A stretch of 64,000 bases of DNA, from assembly GCA_937625935.1 (NCBI GenBank), contig OW569380.1, positions 62,001-126,000 on the forward strand. Direction: 5' to 3'. Position 1 is the stretch's first letter. Every line of letters begins with the position of its first letter. The notes under the pieces are model-generated. The model was not told the origin of the DNA. It saw only the letters and a program-made list of their open reading frames with translations, and searched no databases. Shown here piece after piece: positions 14,999 to 25,490 of the stretch. The translations under genes and the position numbers were made by a program. The stretch comes from Tetramitus jugosus (lineage: Eukaryota > Heterolobosea > Eutetramitea > Acrasida > Vahlkampfiidae).

Positions 14999-16720
14999 AT
15001 GGAATACCACCCCATTCAACAACTCAACTGTACTGAACTCCACTCTGTTCATCACACCTCCATTCATTGTCACTCGTGTCATCACACTGTCATCTCTGAT
15101 CCCTCATGCATCCTACAAATTACTCCCATGTACATTCACTGTGCGTGGAGTTCCACTGACGCGAACTCTGCCTTTGCCGTAATCAGCGACAACAATACTA
15201 CTAATAATAGCGGCGCCGCCAATTCTCCTCTACAAATTTTCTGTCCGCAATGCAATCAAATTCTGGGCTATTGGGACCAATCCAAATCTCCTCCGCCAAA
15301 AAAGCAACAACAAAAAAAAGTTTTTACAAAAAACACCAACAACAAAGAAGAAGAACAAGATGAAGATAGCACGACTAAAAAATCATCGATTCGACTGTTT
15401 CGATGCAACAAAATGAGGCATTCATCAGTTGCATCACCTGATACTCCATTGATTGATTGGTCAGGTAGTCAAGAAGAACATAAGACCACTACGGGACCCA
15501 TCCATCATGGTGGTGGTGGAAAAAAAACGAGAAGTGGAAATAGTTTGGCCCGATTGAAACTCGCCATTCAATCCGTTGATTTTTCACAATTCTCCGAAGC
15601 GGACTTACAGGAAATGGAACGGTTCAAGAGAGAAGAGTTTGATACGTATTATTTGATGCGGTTCGACAGGGAAAAAAATGAAAATTTGGCCAATGAACAA
15701 CAATTTGAACAATTGTTGGACCAGTACGAAGATAAGGACGCACGAGCAAAGTGGCAATGGTTTCAAGAAAAGTTGAATTTGGAGTTTGCAGGTCATTCAA
15801 AATTGTACTGTAAGATGAGAGAAATTATTGTGAGTTATTTGTTGATGGATATTGAGGCACAACCAGAGTTTAAAGTGTTTCGTATAGCGACGGAATTGGA
15901 GCTGAGACAACGTGTTTGTCAACGATTGTTGTTGCCGTCTCTTGGTGAAGAAGATGCGGCACAATTTGCAGCATCGCCACTGTTTCGAATACCACTGGGG
16001 ACGCAGCACGAAAGTGTGTTGAATGATGACAATGTGGGACATGATTTGATCTATATTGATTTGGCAAAAGCAAATTTTAATTCTCTGCGCGTGTATTCTC
16101 CAGAGCTCGTCATGAATTGTGCCACGTGGAAAGAGTGGATTCAAAAGGAGACGGACAGTGTTCTCTTGCAAGAATCAGGCCAGATCAGACACAAGGTGTT
16201 TGGTAAGATCAATTTTCAATTGTGTAGAAAAAAGGATCAAATGATGAAATTGCAGAGAGAAGTGCTCAATGTCATTTACAACTACTTGACGACATTGAAT
16301 GCCGAAAATAGTCTGATTGATGAGACGCAGCACGAAACAGCATTCATTTGTAGTTGTGATGAGATTTTTATTCGAACAACGAGAGATCGATTGAGTCAGG
16401 TGTATCAATATGTCAGAGAAAGAATCTCCAGTTCTCCAACGATGCGAGACATGGTGCACCTTGGATCGTTTAGATTGCACAAGTTTTCGTATGATTCTCC
16501 ATCATCCAAGAATGCATCCTTTTACGTCAAGCAAATGATTCACCATAATGAAAAACAATTCATTCCTTTGGTGCAGAATGGATCTGCAGACGAAGAAATC
16601 ATTTCAGTTCCAGGGTCAATGCACGAGGCATTTGAAATCAAGGGTATTCTCAGAGAGACGAGAGAAGACGCATACAAGTACTTTGATCAAGCCATCCAGG
16701 AGATTAAAGACAAGAAGTAG
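14999..16720 (+). CDS. Protein with N-terminal zinc-ribbon-like region, unknown
   Basis: I chose the ATG at 14999 because of the ACCATGG context; the product is 573 residues. The N-terminal 110 residues contain two CxxC pairs (CHSC near residue 24 and an FCPQC..LGYW segment near residue 80). This pattern is seen in Yippee/Mis18/cereblon-type zinc folds. A Lys/Glu-rich linker follows. The C-terminal 350 residues are helical and unrecognised, with Trp-rich and YL(L)-type helices. The fold assignment is only suggestive. The arrestin gene starts 170 nt downstream on the same strand. Confidence 0.6.
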   Translation: MEYHPIQQLNCTELHSVHHTSIHCHSCHHTVISDPSCILQITPMYIHCAWSSTDANSAFAVISDNNTTNNSGAANSPLQIFCPQCNQILGYWDQSKSPPPKKQQQKKVFTKNTNNKEEEQDEDSTTKKSSIRLFRCNKMRHSSVASPDTPLIDWSGSQEEHKTTTGPIHHGGGGKKTRSGNSLARLKLAIQSVDFSQFSEADLQEMERFKREEFDTYYLMRFDREKNENLANEQQFEQLLDQYEDKDARAKWQWFQEKLNLEFAGHSKLYCKMREIIVSYLLMDIEAQPEFKVFRIATELELRQRVCQRLLLPSLGEEDAAQFAASPLFRIPLGTQHESVLNDDNVGHDLIYIDLAKANFNSLRVYSPELVMNCATWKEWIQKETDSVLLQESGQIRHKVFGKINFQLCRKKDQMMKLQREVLNVIYNYLTTLNAENSLIDETQHETAFICSCDEIFIRTTRDRLSQVYQYVRERISSSPTMRDMVHLGSFRLHKFSYDSPSSKNASFYVKQMIHHNEKQFIPLVQNGSADEEIISVPGSMHEAFEIKGILRETREDAYKYFDQAIQEIKDKK

Positions 16721-16890
16721 GTCGTAAACCAAATAAATGTCCATTCCTGCTCACTCGTTTCCGACTTGCAAATGGAAGGAAGTTCAATTGTCCGACTATT
16801 TCCAACAAACACGAACACAAAGAATCAATCAGCAACAAAAAAAAACACACAACAAACATAAAACAGACGGAAGAAAAAAAAACAGAATCG

Positions 16891-18864
16891 ATGCTGCGAA
16901 ACGAATTACTCATCTACTTTCCACAAAAGGAATTTTACAGCGGTGACACTGTCAGTGGTTACGCAGAACTCAGAGTACCAAACTCTGTAGAGACAAACGG
17001 TGTTCGCCTCGACTTGTTTGGCAGAGAAACCGCGAGTATCCAAGGCCGAAATCCAATTACCAACGAATTTTACAAGTACACACAAATTCTGGAGGGCACC
17101 GGGAGCAAGGATCGCGGCAAAGACTGGTTCGGCATGAAAAAAAGAAAAGTGGAAAAAATTCCAACAGGCACACACAAATACCCCTTCCATTTTAAATTAC
17201 CCGACACTTTGCCGCCAAGTTACAAGAAATCTCCGCCAACCCCTCAACAGCAACAACAAGCCAATGGTGGTGCTGCGATGAGTGGACCAGATGTCATTGC
17301 CATAGAATATGAATTGAGAGTGACGTTGGAAGCTGGTGGTGCCAATCAATCCGATCTCGTCAGCAGTGCACGAGTTCCCATTGGCGGCACTCTGTTTGAC
17401 ATGAATTTTTTGGGCAATGAAACCATACCGATCCAAGAACGAACAAGCAAAACGTTCATGCTGACAAAAGGTGCACTGGACATTGTGGTGAGCCTCGATT
17501 CAAGAACGTTCCTCACTGGAGATGCGATTCAACCAAAAATTGACATTTTTAATCGAACGAGTAGACAAGTGAACGGAGTAGAGGTCAAACTCATTCAGAG
17601 AATTGAAGTTTGGAACAATGGGAGTCGAACACCGGTCAAGGTTGATGAATACGTGTTGAGTAAGGCCAATATCGGTGTATTGTTGGGCAACAAGGATCAA
17701 CATCCATCGATTCGATTGAATGTGCCACCCACTGTCACGGAATCCGTGTTCAATCGCAAGATTCAGAGCGGACAAGTCGGTAGAGTAGTGACCATTAGCT
17801 ACGTCATGACCATTCACGGTACCATTTCGATGGCCACTGATTTGGACATGAGTGTAAAGCTCTATATCGCTCGAAAGCAAAAACATGCCAATCATGTGAG
17901 ACCTCAACTCCAACAACAACAACAACAACAACAACAGCCACAGTATGCTCCTCATTCACAACAACAAATGACTGGATACAATATGCCACCAGTGTATAAT
18001 CAACCACCACAGTATGCACAAGCATCATTGCCACCTCTGCCTTCTCAATTACAACAACAAGGTTATGGTCAGCAACAACCATACATGGATCCTTATCAAC
18101 AACAGCAACAACAGCAACAACAATACATGTATCAACAGCAACAACAACAACATGAGCAATGGTCACCAACAACAGTGTTACCACCTCCTACTCCTACTGC
18201 TCTATTGAGACAACAACATCAACAACAGCAACAGCAACCACAATTGCCAGCCTTACCAACACAACAATATCTACCTCCACCACAACCACAACAACTACCA
18301 CAACAACAACCTCAATATCAACCATCCATGACTCAATCCATTTCTCCTGCTGTTGCCACAATGACTGCTAGTGTTACTGCTGCAACTGCTACTGCTGCTG
18401 CTACGAGTGGTGGTGCAATGGATCAATCCACGACAACAACTGTGACTCATCAATACGACTACGTACCAGATGATTATTCACAGTACTTTAATAGTAATGC
18501 TTCAGTATCATCATCATTGAACAATGGACCATCACAAGAAGCAGCACCTGTTGTTCAGTTACAACCATCCTATGAACCAACTTCATTCTATCCAACATTG
18601 GACGATGTGGATGTGGCATCGTTCAATCCAAGTTATAGCTCTGATGTTTCCTATGGTGCATTCGATAATCCAAATGTCATTGGTGTGGATTCTCATCACT
18701 ATGGTGGTGCTGCTGCTGACCAATATAGTATGAATCTACGTAGTAACAATGACACAAAACAGAAGAAGAATGATACTGATGAATTGTCGTTGGATGATCT
18801 CATGGAACGACAATTTGGAGCCTCGAAGAACACCAATCATGCTTACGAACAATTTTTTGAATAA
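16891..18864 (+). CDS. Alpha-arrestin-like protein with Gln-rich tail and PPxY motifs
   Basis: A 657-residue protein. Residues 1-170 match the arrestin N-domain (opening LLIYFPQKEFYSGDTVSG, then a LPPSYK segment before the next strand); residues about 190-335 match the C-domain. The remainder is a low-complexity Gln/Pro-rich tail. It contains PPVY and PPQY near residues 365-375, the PPxY class that recruits HECT ubiquitin ligases through WW domains in yeast ARTs and animal ARRDCs. A role as an adaptor for ubiquitination and endocytosis of membrane proteins is thus inferred. Polyglutamine is encoded by CAA/CAG runs at 17905-18330. Confidence 0.88.
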   Translation: MLRNELLIYFPQKEFYSGDTVSGYAELRVPNSVETNGVRLDLFGRETASIQGRNPITNEFYKYTQILEGTGSKDRGKDWFGMKKRKVEKIPTGTHKYPFHFKLPDTLPPSYKKSPPTPQQQQQANGGAAMSGPDVIAIEYELRVTLEAGGANQSDLVSSARVPIGGTLFDMNFLGNETIPIQERTSKTFMLTKGALDIVVSLDSRTFLTGDAIQPKIDIFNRTSRQVNGVEVKLIQRIEVWNNGSRTPVKVDEYVLSKANIGVLLGNKDQHPSIRLNVPPTVTESVFNRKIQSGQVGRVVTISYVMTIHGTISMATDLDMSVKLYIARKQKHANHVRPQLQQQQQQQQQPQYAPHSQQQMTGYNMPPVYNQPPQYAQASLPPLPSQLQQQGYGQQQPYMDPYQQQQQQQQQYMYQQQQQQHEQWSPTTVLPPPTPTALLRQQHQQQQQQPQLPALPTQQYLPPPQPQQLPQQQPQYQPSMTQSISPAVATMTASVTAATATAAATSGGAMDQSTTTTVTHQYDYVPDDYSQYFNSNASVSSSLNNGPSQEAAPVVQLQPSYEPTSFYPTLDDVDVASFNPSYSSDVSYGAFDNPNVIGVDSHHYGGAAADQYSMNLRSNNDTKQKKNDTDELSLDDLMERQFGASKNTNHAYEQFFE

Positions 18865-18980
18865 ATTAATAAAAAGCGACATGTTAGAGCAATGTGAAAG
18901 ATAAGTGCAATTTCAATCCTGAATACGACTTGATTGTTTAGTTCTCAAAAAAAAACAAAACAAGATACTTGAAAGAAGAG

Positions 18981-21113
18981 ATGAATGCTCATCAGAATCA
19001 GGCCAAGAAGGCACGATTGTTGTTTCAAGCACTGAAAGATCGATTTCAGTTTGATTCACAGAAGGACATACTAGCAGTGTATCTGTATGGAAGTCATGTG
19101 TACGGAACGAGTACTCCATCGTCTGATTATGATTTGTTGTTGGTGATGAGGTCAGAGTTTGAAACTCGCTCGACCATGAAGCATTTGGAGCATTACTTGT
19201 CCACTTCAGCTGATAATAAAGACGACACGAGTGTCAAGGTTGTGTATGAAAGAGATATGACTGTAGCTCTGAGAGTGACTAATCAATCTGATTTCGGTGA
19301 TGATACTCTAGAGTTTGAGTGTCATGTGATGAGCTTGGAGATTTATCTTCAATTCCTGGTGAAGCACAAACCAGTGATGATGCTGTGCCTTTGGTTGCCA
19401 GATAGTTCCATTTGGCATGAAATTCCCCTCATGACTGCTTTCAGAGAGCATTTTGTAAAGTATTGCATTAACTTTGCAAAGATTAGGACAAGTTTTCTTC
19501 GGGAGGCTGAAGTGTGGTGTTTTGCGAAAGCCAAACGATTGTTTATGGAGGGTGATAAAGTCAAATCGTTGAAGAATTTGATCCATGGTATCAGATACTT
19601 GAAGTTTGCATTGCAAATTATTCAAATAGGCACAATAGAAGATTGGACAGCGGCGAATTCACATTTTGATGATTGTATGGACATGGAGTATGAGACATTT
19701 GAACAGTATTCTGCGGAGTTTCGTCCTATTTACGATCAGCTCATGGTACAAATCAAACAGCATATGGAACGAATCGAGTCTCAGGAGTTGGGTAGTTCCG
19801 GTTGCTCTCTGTTACAATACCTCCAGAATCAATCTCTCCAGCAATTAACAAGACATTATCCTGTCACTGTATTCGCATTAGAGAACAATCTCCTCAAGTT
19901 ATCGTATGATGCTACTGCTTCTAGTAGAGGCATCACAAGCTCTCTGGAGCCTCATGTACTAGACTTTTGTAACAATACTATTGTTCGATATGATGAAGAG
20001 AACCACAAGTACAACCTTGTTTGTGTTGGTGTTGGAAAAGTAATGAACCAGGAGGAATTCTTGGACAATCAATTCGACACAATCACAACAATGGATGATC
20101 ATATTGTTGTTGTTGAACGAGGAGAAACTTGTCTTTTATATTTTGATTCCAATGAATGGCATGTCACTGCTCAGAACGATCCAGTGGAGCAATACTTGTT
20201 GCAATTTACCGGAGGTCTGACTAAGATTGAAAAGCTGTTCTGGAACACATTTGAGCGACTAAACTATACTATCCCAGACAACCAAGACGAAGACACGGTA
20301 TTCTCTTTTATTTTACATGAGAGAAATGATAGGTTGGTGCTGGATTGTGTCAAGAACGCACATACCTTCGAGGAGAAGAGTATTGATACTTATCATGACA
20401 AGTACGGATGGCAGTATCCGAATAGACTCTTCGATAGTAATGAACAGAATGACCACAGTATTCAAAATTTAATCAACAACAGCAACAAATTGGATTTAAA
20501 TTTGTATCGGGGAGTAATGTGTTCTATTACAGTCAATCATTCATTGGTCAAGATTCGATTATTTATTGATCATTGCTTCCATGTTTACATGAACAAGTGC
20601 AAGTATTGGGATTTGAATGTGGCTGAAGATGGTAAATCATTGCAGGACTTGGCCTCCCAGAACAACATCGAGTGCATCTTGAATGCTTGCAGATTTTGCA
20701 GTGCTGAACCGATGATCATCTCCTCTGCTCGGGAGATTGTCCATGAGCGATACACTCTCTTTTCTACGTTGTTTGAGCGCTTGCAGAATGAATACTTGGC
20801 CATGTGTAGCTTTGTGAATCAATTTTATTCGTCGCACAAGTGTTGTGAACTTGATCCAGTACAGCTTCATCGGCTTATCAAATCTAAATTTCCAATGGAT
20901 CAAACTGGACCTCTATTCATAATGAACAAGCAACATTTGACAACTGTGGAGGAAGTATTGCAGCAGATGGTAGTAAAACCATCATCAAACAAAACTGGAA
21001 AGATAATCAAGACAAACAATTTGGATTTCTCCCGAATGAAACCAGTAGTTGAAACAAAAGCTGTGTTCAAGTGTTGGCAACAATATTTGGCTCTATCAAG
21101 TACTAGAGAATAG
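18981..21113 (+). CDS. Pol-beta-type nucleotidyltransferase-domain protein
   Basis: The first ATG of the frame is at 18981, giving 710 residues. Near residues 35-51 the sequence has the pol-beta superfamily signature: a hydrophobic strand, GSHVYGT, then SDYDLLL with the paired catalytic Asp residues. A helical region follows, resembling the minimal nucleotidyltransferase/HEPN arrangement. The C-terminal 400 residues are unrecognised. The domain transfers nucleoside monophosphates to protein, RNA or small molecules; the target here is unknown. A third catalytic carboxylate on a later strand is likely but not pinned. Confidence 0.75.
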   Translation: MNAHQNQAKKARLLFQALKDRFQFDSQKDILAVYLYGSHVYGTSTPSSDYDLLLVMRSEFETRSTMKHLEHYLSTSADNKDDTSVKVVYERDMTVALRVTNQSDFGDDTLEFECHVMSLEIYLQFLVKHKPVMMLCLWLPDSSIWHEIPLMTAFREHFVKYCINFAKIRTSFLREAEVWCFAKAKRLFMEGDKVKSLKNLIHGIRYLKFALQIIQIGTIEDWTAANSHFDDCMDMEYETFEQYSAEFRPIYDQLMVQIKQHMERIESQELGSSGCSLLQYLQNQSLQQLTRHYPVTVFALENNLLKLSYDATASSRGITSSLEPHVLDFCNNTIVRYDEENHKYNLVCVGVGKVMNQEEFLDNQFDTITTMDDHIVVVERGETCLLYFDSNEWHVTAQNDPVEQYLLQFTGGLTKIEKLFWNTFERLNYTIPDNQDEDTVFSFILHERNDRLVLDCVKNAHTFEEKSIDTYHDKYGWQYPNRLFDSNEQNDHSIQNLINNSNKLDLNLYRGVMCSITVNHSLVKIRLFIDHCFHVYMNKCKYWDLNVAEDGKSLQDLASQNNIECILNACRFCSAEPMIISSAREIVHERYTLFSTLFERLQNEYLAMCSFVNQFYSSHKCCELDPVQLHRLIKSKFPMDQTGPLFIMNKQHLTTVEEVLQQMVVKPSSNKTGKIIKTNNLDFSRMKPVVETKAVFKCWQQYLALSSTRE

Positions 21114-21172
21114 ATGCTGATAGGACATTTAATTTACAGAGTCTGTAACTTTGATAAACTGATAGTGTACAC

Positions 21173-21970
21173 TTAGACTTGATCTGAGGCTGGAGTTGTC
21201 GGCGTTTCGGGAGAAGAGGCTACAATACTTGACGGTAACACTGATTCTGGTGTGGAAGCTTCTGGACTCTTCTTGCTCATTAGTTTGTCAACGCTACTAC
21301 TCCTTGCATCTCGCATCACTAGCCACACCAGTACCATCAGCAGCAATAAAGCGAGTACGATAACTAGTCTCACTGTCTCATAGGGCAATGTTCGTTTCAT
21401 ATAGTTTGAATACATGCCTAAAATCATTGAGACTACTCCAGTATAGAACACAAACATTCCTAGATACTTGTGCCATGATTTCGTGCGTTTGATTCGAGCA
21501 ACCAAAACACCAGTCTGTCCTCCAGAAGAATTCGTCGTTGTTCGAGCAAACAACAGAGATCGAAACTTTGGATAATAGAGGTACATGCCCAACACAATCT
21601 CCAACAAGAGCCCTACCATCATGAGCAGACCGATCCACGAGTGCCAAGACGTAAAATGACGTTTTCCCTTGATCACCTTGTTCCAGAAGGCTGCTACAAA
21701 ACCGATCACAGCAAACACCAGAGTTCCAAACTGGAGGTACACATGGTCATTGGTCAATTTCTTTCTCTCGTTCATTGGTTTCACAGATATGTTCCTTGCT
21801 GTGAGAAGACCCTCAACGATCAGAAAGGAGAAGGAAAATGTCATTAAGACAGGATGGAGAGAGAAGAGAGTCCATTCGACACACAGAAAAGTAATAAAGA
21901 GCGTGCATGCAATAGATATGGTGATGGCACTTGTGCTGAGTGTTGTGCTGCTCATTTGTTTTGTTGTCAT
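21173..21970 (-). CDS. Cytochrome b561-like membrane protein
   Basis: The ATG at 21968-21970 gives 265 residues. There are five to six transmembrane helices. Conserved His residues lie at helix ends in SLHPVLM, TSWHSWIG and SWHKYLG, the typical haem b ligand positions of the cytochrome b561 / ferric reductase transmembrane family, which passes electrons from ascorbate or similar donors across a membrane. A hydrophilic Ser/Thr/Pro-rich tail of about 45 residues is cytosolic-looking. The frame extends upstream to 22084 without an ATG. Confidence 0.75.
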   Translation of the reverse strand: MTTKQMSSTTLSTSAITISIACTLFITFLCVEWTLFSLHPVLMTFSFSFLIVEGLLTARNISVKPMNERKKLTNDHVYLQFGTLVFAVIGFVAAFWNKVIKGKRHFTSWHSWIGLLMMVGLLLEIVLGMYLYYPKFRSLLFARTTTNSSGGQTGVLVARIKRTKSWHKYLGMFVFYTGVVSMILGMYSNYMKRTLPYETVRLVIVLALLLLMVLVWLVMRDARSSSVDKLMSKKSPEASTPESVLPSSIVASSPETPTTPASDQV

Positions 21971-22841
21971 TTGGCCGACGAAGAATCTGTTTTTAGTCCA
22001 GGATTTGTTGTGAATTCCCCGATTTGGGCACAAGAGAGAAATGAAGGAAGTTCGCGCCAATATGTATTTACAGCTTAAAATCAAAAGAGTAGCGATTACT
22101 AATCAAAATACAATCATTTACTCATAAACACACATTTTCTCAAAGGTAATTTTTTGATTACGGTCTTACATCCAATAATTTCTGATGAAAGCGATAGACT
22201 CATTCAGGACGAAACCAGAGTTTGCATGTTCGACAAAAATAGCGTGTATTCGATCTCACAGGTTCTCCAAACTTTATCAACTTCCCACCTCTTGGTCGAT
22301 GTATACTCCAACCTTGCATGCACGAAACACAGCGCCCCTTTATCTTATCCTTGGTGCATTTTGCAATCATATGCATCGTAGGAAAGTTTCTTAATCAGAA
22401 CCAATGACAAAGACTGGAATCCGAGATGAGTGTCCCACTAATCCAAAGCCTTTTCTATATACTCCCTCTAAATCATCCTCGATTTTACCTTTGCTTACTT
22501 AAATAGAAGATATGAATTGACCATTACCATCTTTAAGATAAAAAATACTACTCTCTTCCACGACCCATTTTTGTGAGGACATATCTTAAAACTACTGCAG
22601 AATCGATCAAACATCTCCACTGCATACCAGAGTTGTAATGATGGACCATTGAGGGAATGGTCCTCTTACTACTCGACCACATGAGACGAAGTTACAAATT
22701 CGTTTGTCAAAAAATGACAATGCAATGATTGACTTCGTGGGATCAACCAATCAATTGAGTTCTTTCAACTTAAGCCCTGTGTGTAGTCGGTTCTTGAAGA
22801 TATCTGATGGACGATCAGACTTGCATGACATCAAAAAGTAT
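21971..22841. other. 871-nt stretch without a supported gene
   Basis: Only short overlapping frames with no domain-like sequence are present. The region is AT-rich with no tRNA or obvious repeat. It holds the promoter of the b561-like gene at its left end. The remainder looks like decayed DNA leading into the accessory region. Confidence 0.5.
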
Positions 22842-23492
22842 CTACCGCGTGTTTTGAACCACGTCTGAGAGTTGTTTGGATAACTCAATTAGAGAGATGT
22901 TCATGGTCAATCTCTCAGTTTTTTCATCATCATCATCTACGCGGTAATTTTGCTGCTCGTCGCTAGGTAAGGTGTCGATCATCATTTCTTTCATTTCATA
23001 TTCAACGTTAATGGCAAATTGTCTCAGGAAAGCTCCTCTCTGAACCTGAACAGCCTCTCTCTGAACCTGAGCAGCCTCTCTCTGGTCCAACTTTAACGAA
23101 GTCATTTCTTCTTGAAGCTCTCCCAACTGTTTCTTCATATCGGATACCTCTTTCTGAAGTGCAAAGTTATCCTCGATCAACATTGCTTTATGTTGTTTCA
23201 ATTCTTCTATCTCCTGATCTTTGAGATTGATATTTTGTTGGAGTATCTTGCTCAACATTCTCTCTTTGTCCAACTCTTCTCGCAGTTCAAAGTTGACCAA
23301 GGATAGTCGATCTATCTCTTCTTCGAGAACTCTGCTTTCAGCTTGCTGTCTTGTTGTGTCCATTAGAAAAAATGAAGGTGGTTCTCGCGGAAGATGAACT
23401 TGATAAGCCATATCTTGACGAGGATAAACGTGATGAGCCATATATTGACGACCAGAAGGATGCATCCTTTCAGAGAGAGGTTGTCTGCTCAT
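22842..23492 (-). CDS. Coiled-coil protein, 216 aa
   Basis: After a 45-residue basic, His/Arg/Pro-rich N-terminus, residues about 48-150 form a continuous coiled coil with regular Leu/Ile heptads. At about residues 135-155 a seven-residue unit (QREA-VQV type) is repeated two to three times; in the DNA this is a 21-nt tandem repeat near 23035-23090. An acidic linker and a short helix end the protein. No specific family is recognised; a scaffolding role is the simplest reading. Confidence 0.65.
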   Translation of the reverse strand: MSRQPLSERMHPSGRQYMAHHVYPRQDMAYQVHLPREPPSFFLMDTTRQQAESRVLEEEIDRLSLVNFELREELDKERMLSKILQQNINLKDQEIEELKQHKAMLIEDNFALQKEVSDMKKQLGELQEEMTSLKLDQREAAQVQREAVQVQRGAFLRQFAINVEYEMKEMMIDTLPSDEQQNYRVDDDDEKTERLTMNISLIELSKQLSDVVQNTR

Positions 23493-23726
23493 GTTTGTTT
23501 TGTTATTTGTTATTTGTTTGTTTGGTTTTTTTTTGTGTGGGAAAGTATTGTTGATGTGTGATTGTTTTTAAGCACTGCAAGTTGGAAAGCACAAAATGAG
23601 GGTTTTTCTTTTTGCTGACAACACAGTGTCGCGCGTGCACTATTTTTTTATTTGTGTGCACATTTTTTGTTTGTGTTTGTGCGAACAAATCACAAAAGTT
23701 GTTTCCTTTTGGCACAAACAATTACC

Positions 23727-24637
23727 TTACTTAATAAAAATATTACAGTCTTCTTCAAAGTCTCTCTCATCTTGAACAGCTATTTGAACTCCGTTCTTTT
23801 CATAGTACAAATCGACTAGTATGTCATTCTTCATACCACAAGCAAGAAGTTCAAGATCATGGTAGCTTTTGACCTTCACATATTTGGTGGTGGTATCGTA
23901 TCGAACAAAAATTTTCTTTTCCGCCACAAACTCCAAATCTGTGAGTTTTGACAGAGCATTCCTACACATCTTTCAGAGAGAAGCATACTCTCTTGTGACA
24001 TTCAACATTTGAACTTGATTTGATGCATAAATCATAAAAGACAGTGACTGCTCTTTGGCAACTTCATTGTTCTTGGCTACAGCAGTTTGATATTTGTCGT
24101 TTGCTGTTAACAAAGATTGGCTTTCTTGAATGGTCTCTGCAATTTCATTCTCATCGTTCGCAAGAGTGGTGCTAGTATATGTGAGAATATTCTCATCCTC
24201 CAATAACTTGAGATATGCCTGAGACAATGTATTATCTTCTTCAATATAGGCTCTAATTTGATCATGTGGCCATGCAATTAGAGATCCTTCCCCTTCATCA
24301 CCTTTAGCATCACTCAGTGTCAATATCTCACCCATTGGCTTTGGCAGACTAGTACTCTCTTTTCCATTCATGTATGTAGAGGTGAACCAAACACAGTCAT
24401 AGCCACTTGTAAACAACAAATCACCAATTCTATTCTCCCCTCCTCCTTTTCAAATCCAAACCAAGTTAAAGAAGCAAGTGCCACAGTTTTATTATTAATC
24501 ATCAATGCTACCTTATCTCCCTTGGAAATACCCTCAGTGGCTTGTGATGAGCGCTTATTCTTGGCACGGGAAGTGAGTTGTGAAGAAGGTGTTGTGTTTG
24601 AGCCTTCTGGTGTTGAGATTGATGATGATGATGACAT
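23727..24637 (-). pseudogene. DUF8039-like (transposon-associated) gene, broken
   Basis: Reading leftwards from 24637, the first segment ends near 24368. The frame then shifts by one, around the A/G-rich run at about 24445-24455, and continues to an in-frame TGA at 23973-23975. After this the same frame stays open to 23727. The two segments make one continuous domain: GDKVALMIN..VA..SL..., then a VWFTSTYMNG strand and a LP.PMGEILTLSDAKG...WP..QI ending. This pattern matches the DUF8039 domain found in plant transposon-linked proteins. One frameshift and one stop suggest decay, though the shift is in a homopolymer. It starts 11 nt after the end of the transposase frame. Confidence 0.5.
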
Positions 24638-24647
24638 GATGCTTTGT

Positions 24648-25478
24648 TTATTTTGTGGTGTGTTTCTCGATTAATTTTTTATCCGACAGGAGAACACTTT
24701 CAGTTGTTCGTATTGGATGCTTCTCCATAAACCGATTCGTCAACAAGGAACACGTTAGTGCTACAACTGGAAGGAGAGAAATGTTCATACGAAAACGAGA
24801 TGATAATATCTCGTATCGCTTAATGAATCCTATTGTGCATTCAACGATCACCCTCTCAACCTTCTGTACATGCTTCAACTTGTCATCATTTGAGATGTCA
24901 CTTGGTGTCAAAAGATATACTCCAAATTTCTTGCTCGAGAACCCGCCATCAGCACATAGCCTCACCTCATCTGGCAATAATGAAAATATATTGGACAATG
25001 ATATGACCAATTGATCATTTGCTGATCCTCTTTAACCAAATGCTACATGAATAATTCTGCCACATCTATCGACCGTTACTTGTCCTATGATAGCGTGTCC
25101 TTTGTCAGCGCGATAGTATCTCCCTTGATCATATCTTGTTCTTCCAATACGCATATGTGTGTGATCTACGGACCCAGATGTGCCCAACAGAGGATGAGGG
25201 TCGTTCCACTTTTCAGGAATTTGGATTCTATCCTTTTCCGCAAGATAAATAGCCGAAAGGACATGTCGAAACTCTGTGGAAAATGTTCTCTTCGTGATTC
25301 CGAATAACGCCTCAGCTGTCGAGCTTTTCATAGACTGACGAAGACACATCAAACAGAATAGTAATCGATTTCCTGTTGAAAGTCTATTGCTGTATCTTAT
25401 CTTCTTTGTTGGTACCCCCACAAGATTGACAGAAAGCTGGAGTGGTTCTATGCACAAGTGCGGAGTGGTAATTTGCAC
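24648..25478 (-). pseudogene. PIF/Harbinger-type (DDE_Tnp_4) transposase with one in-frame stop
   Basis: A single frame of 277 codons, interrupted only by a TAA at about 25032-25034. Motifs in order: a helical DNA-binding region with an LLFCLMCLRQ helix, GSVDHTHMRIG with the first catalytic Asp, RYYRADKGH, GQVTVD, then after the stop GSANDQL, LCADGGFSS with the second Asp, and RVIVECTIGFIK with the catalytic Glu. All three DDE residues are therefore present. Such enzymes cut and paste DNA at TWA-type sites. The single stop may reflect early decay, a read error or read-through. The ATG at 25478 gives a short N-terminus; upstream frames may hold a lost part. Confidence 0.8.
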
Positions 25479-25490
25479 ACTTGAGAAGTC

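Noticed and set aside
17804-18371. Several frames inside the arrestin gene rich in Val, Thr or Asn
   Set aside because: They are other-frame readings of CAA/CAG repeats, with repeat-derived composition.
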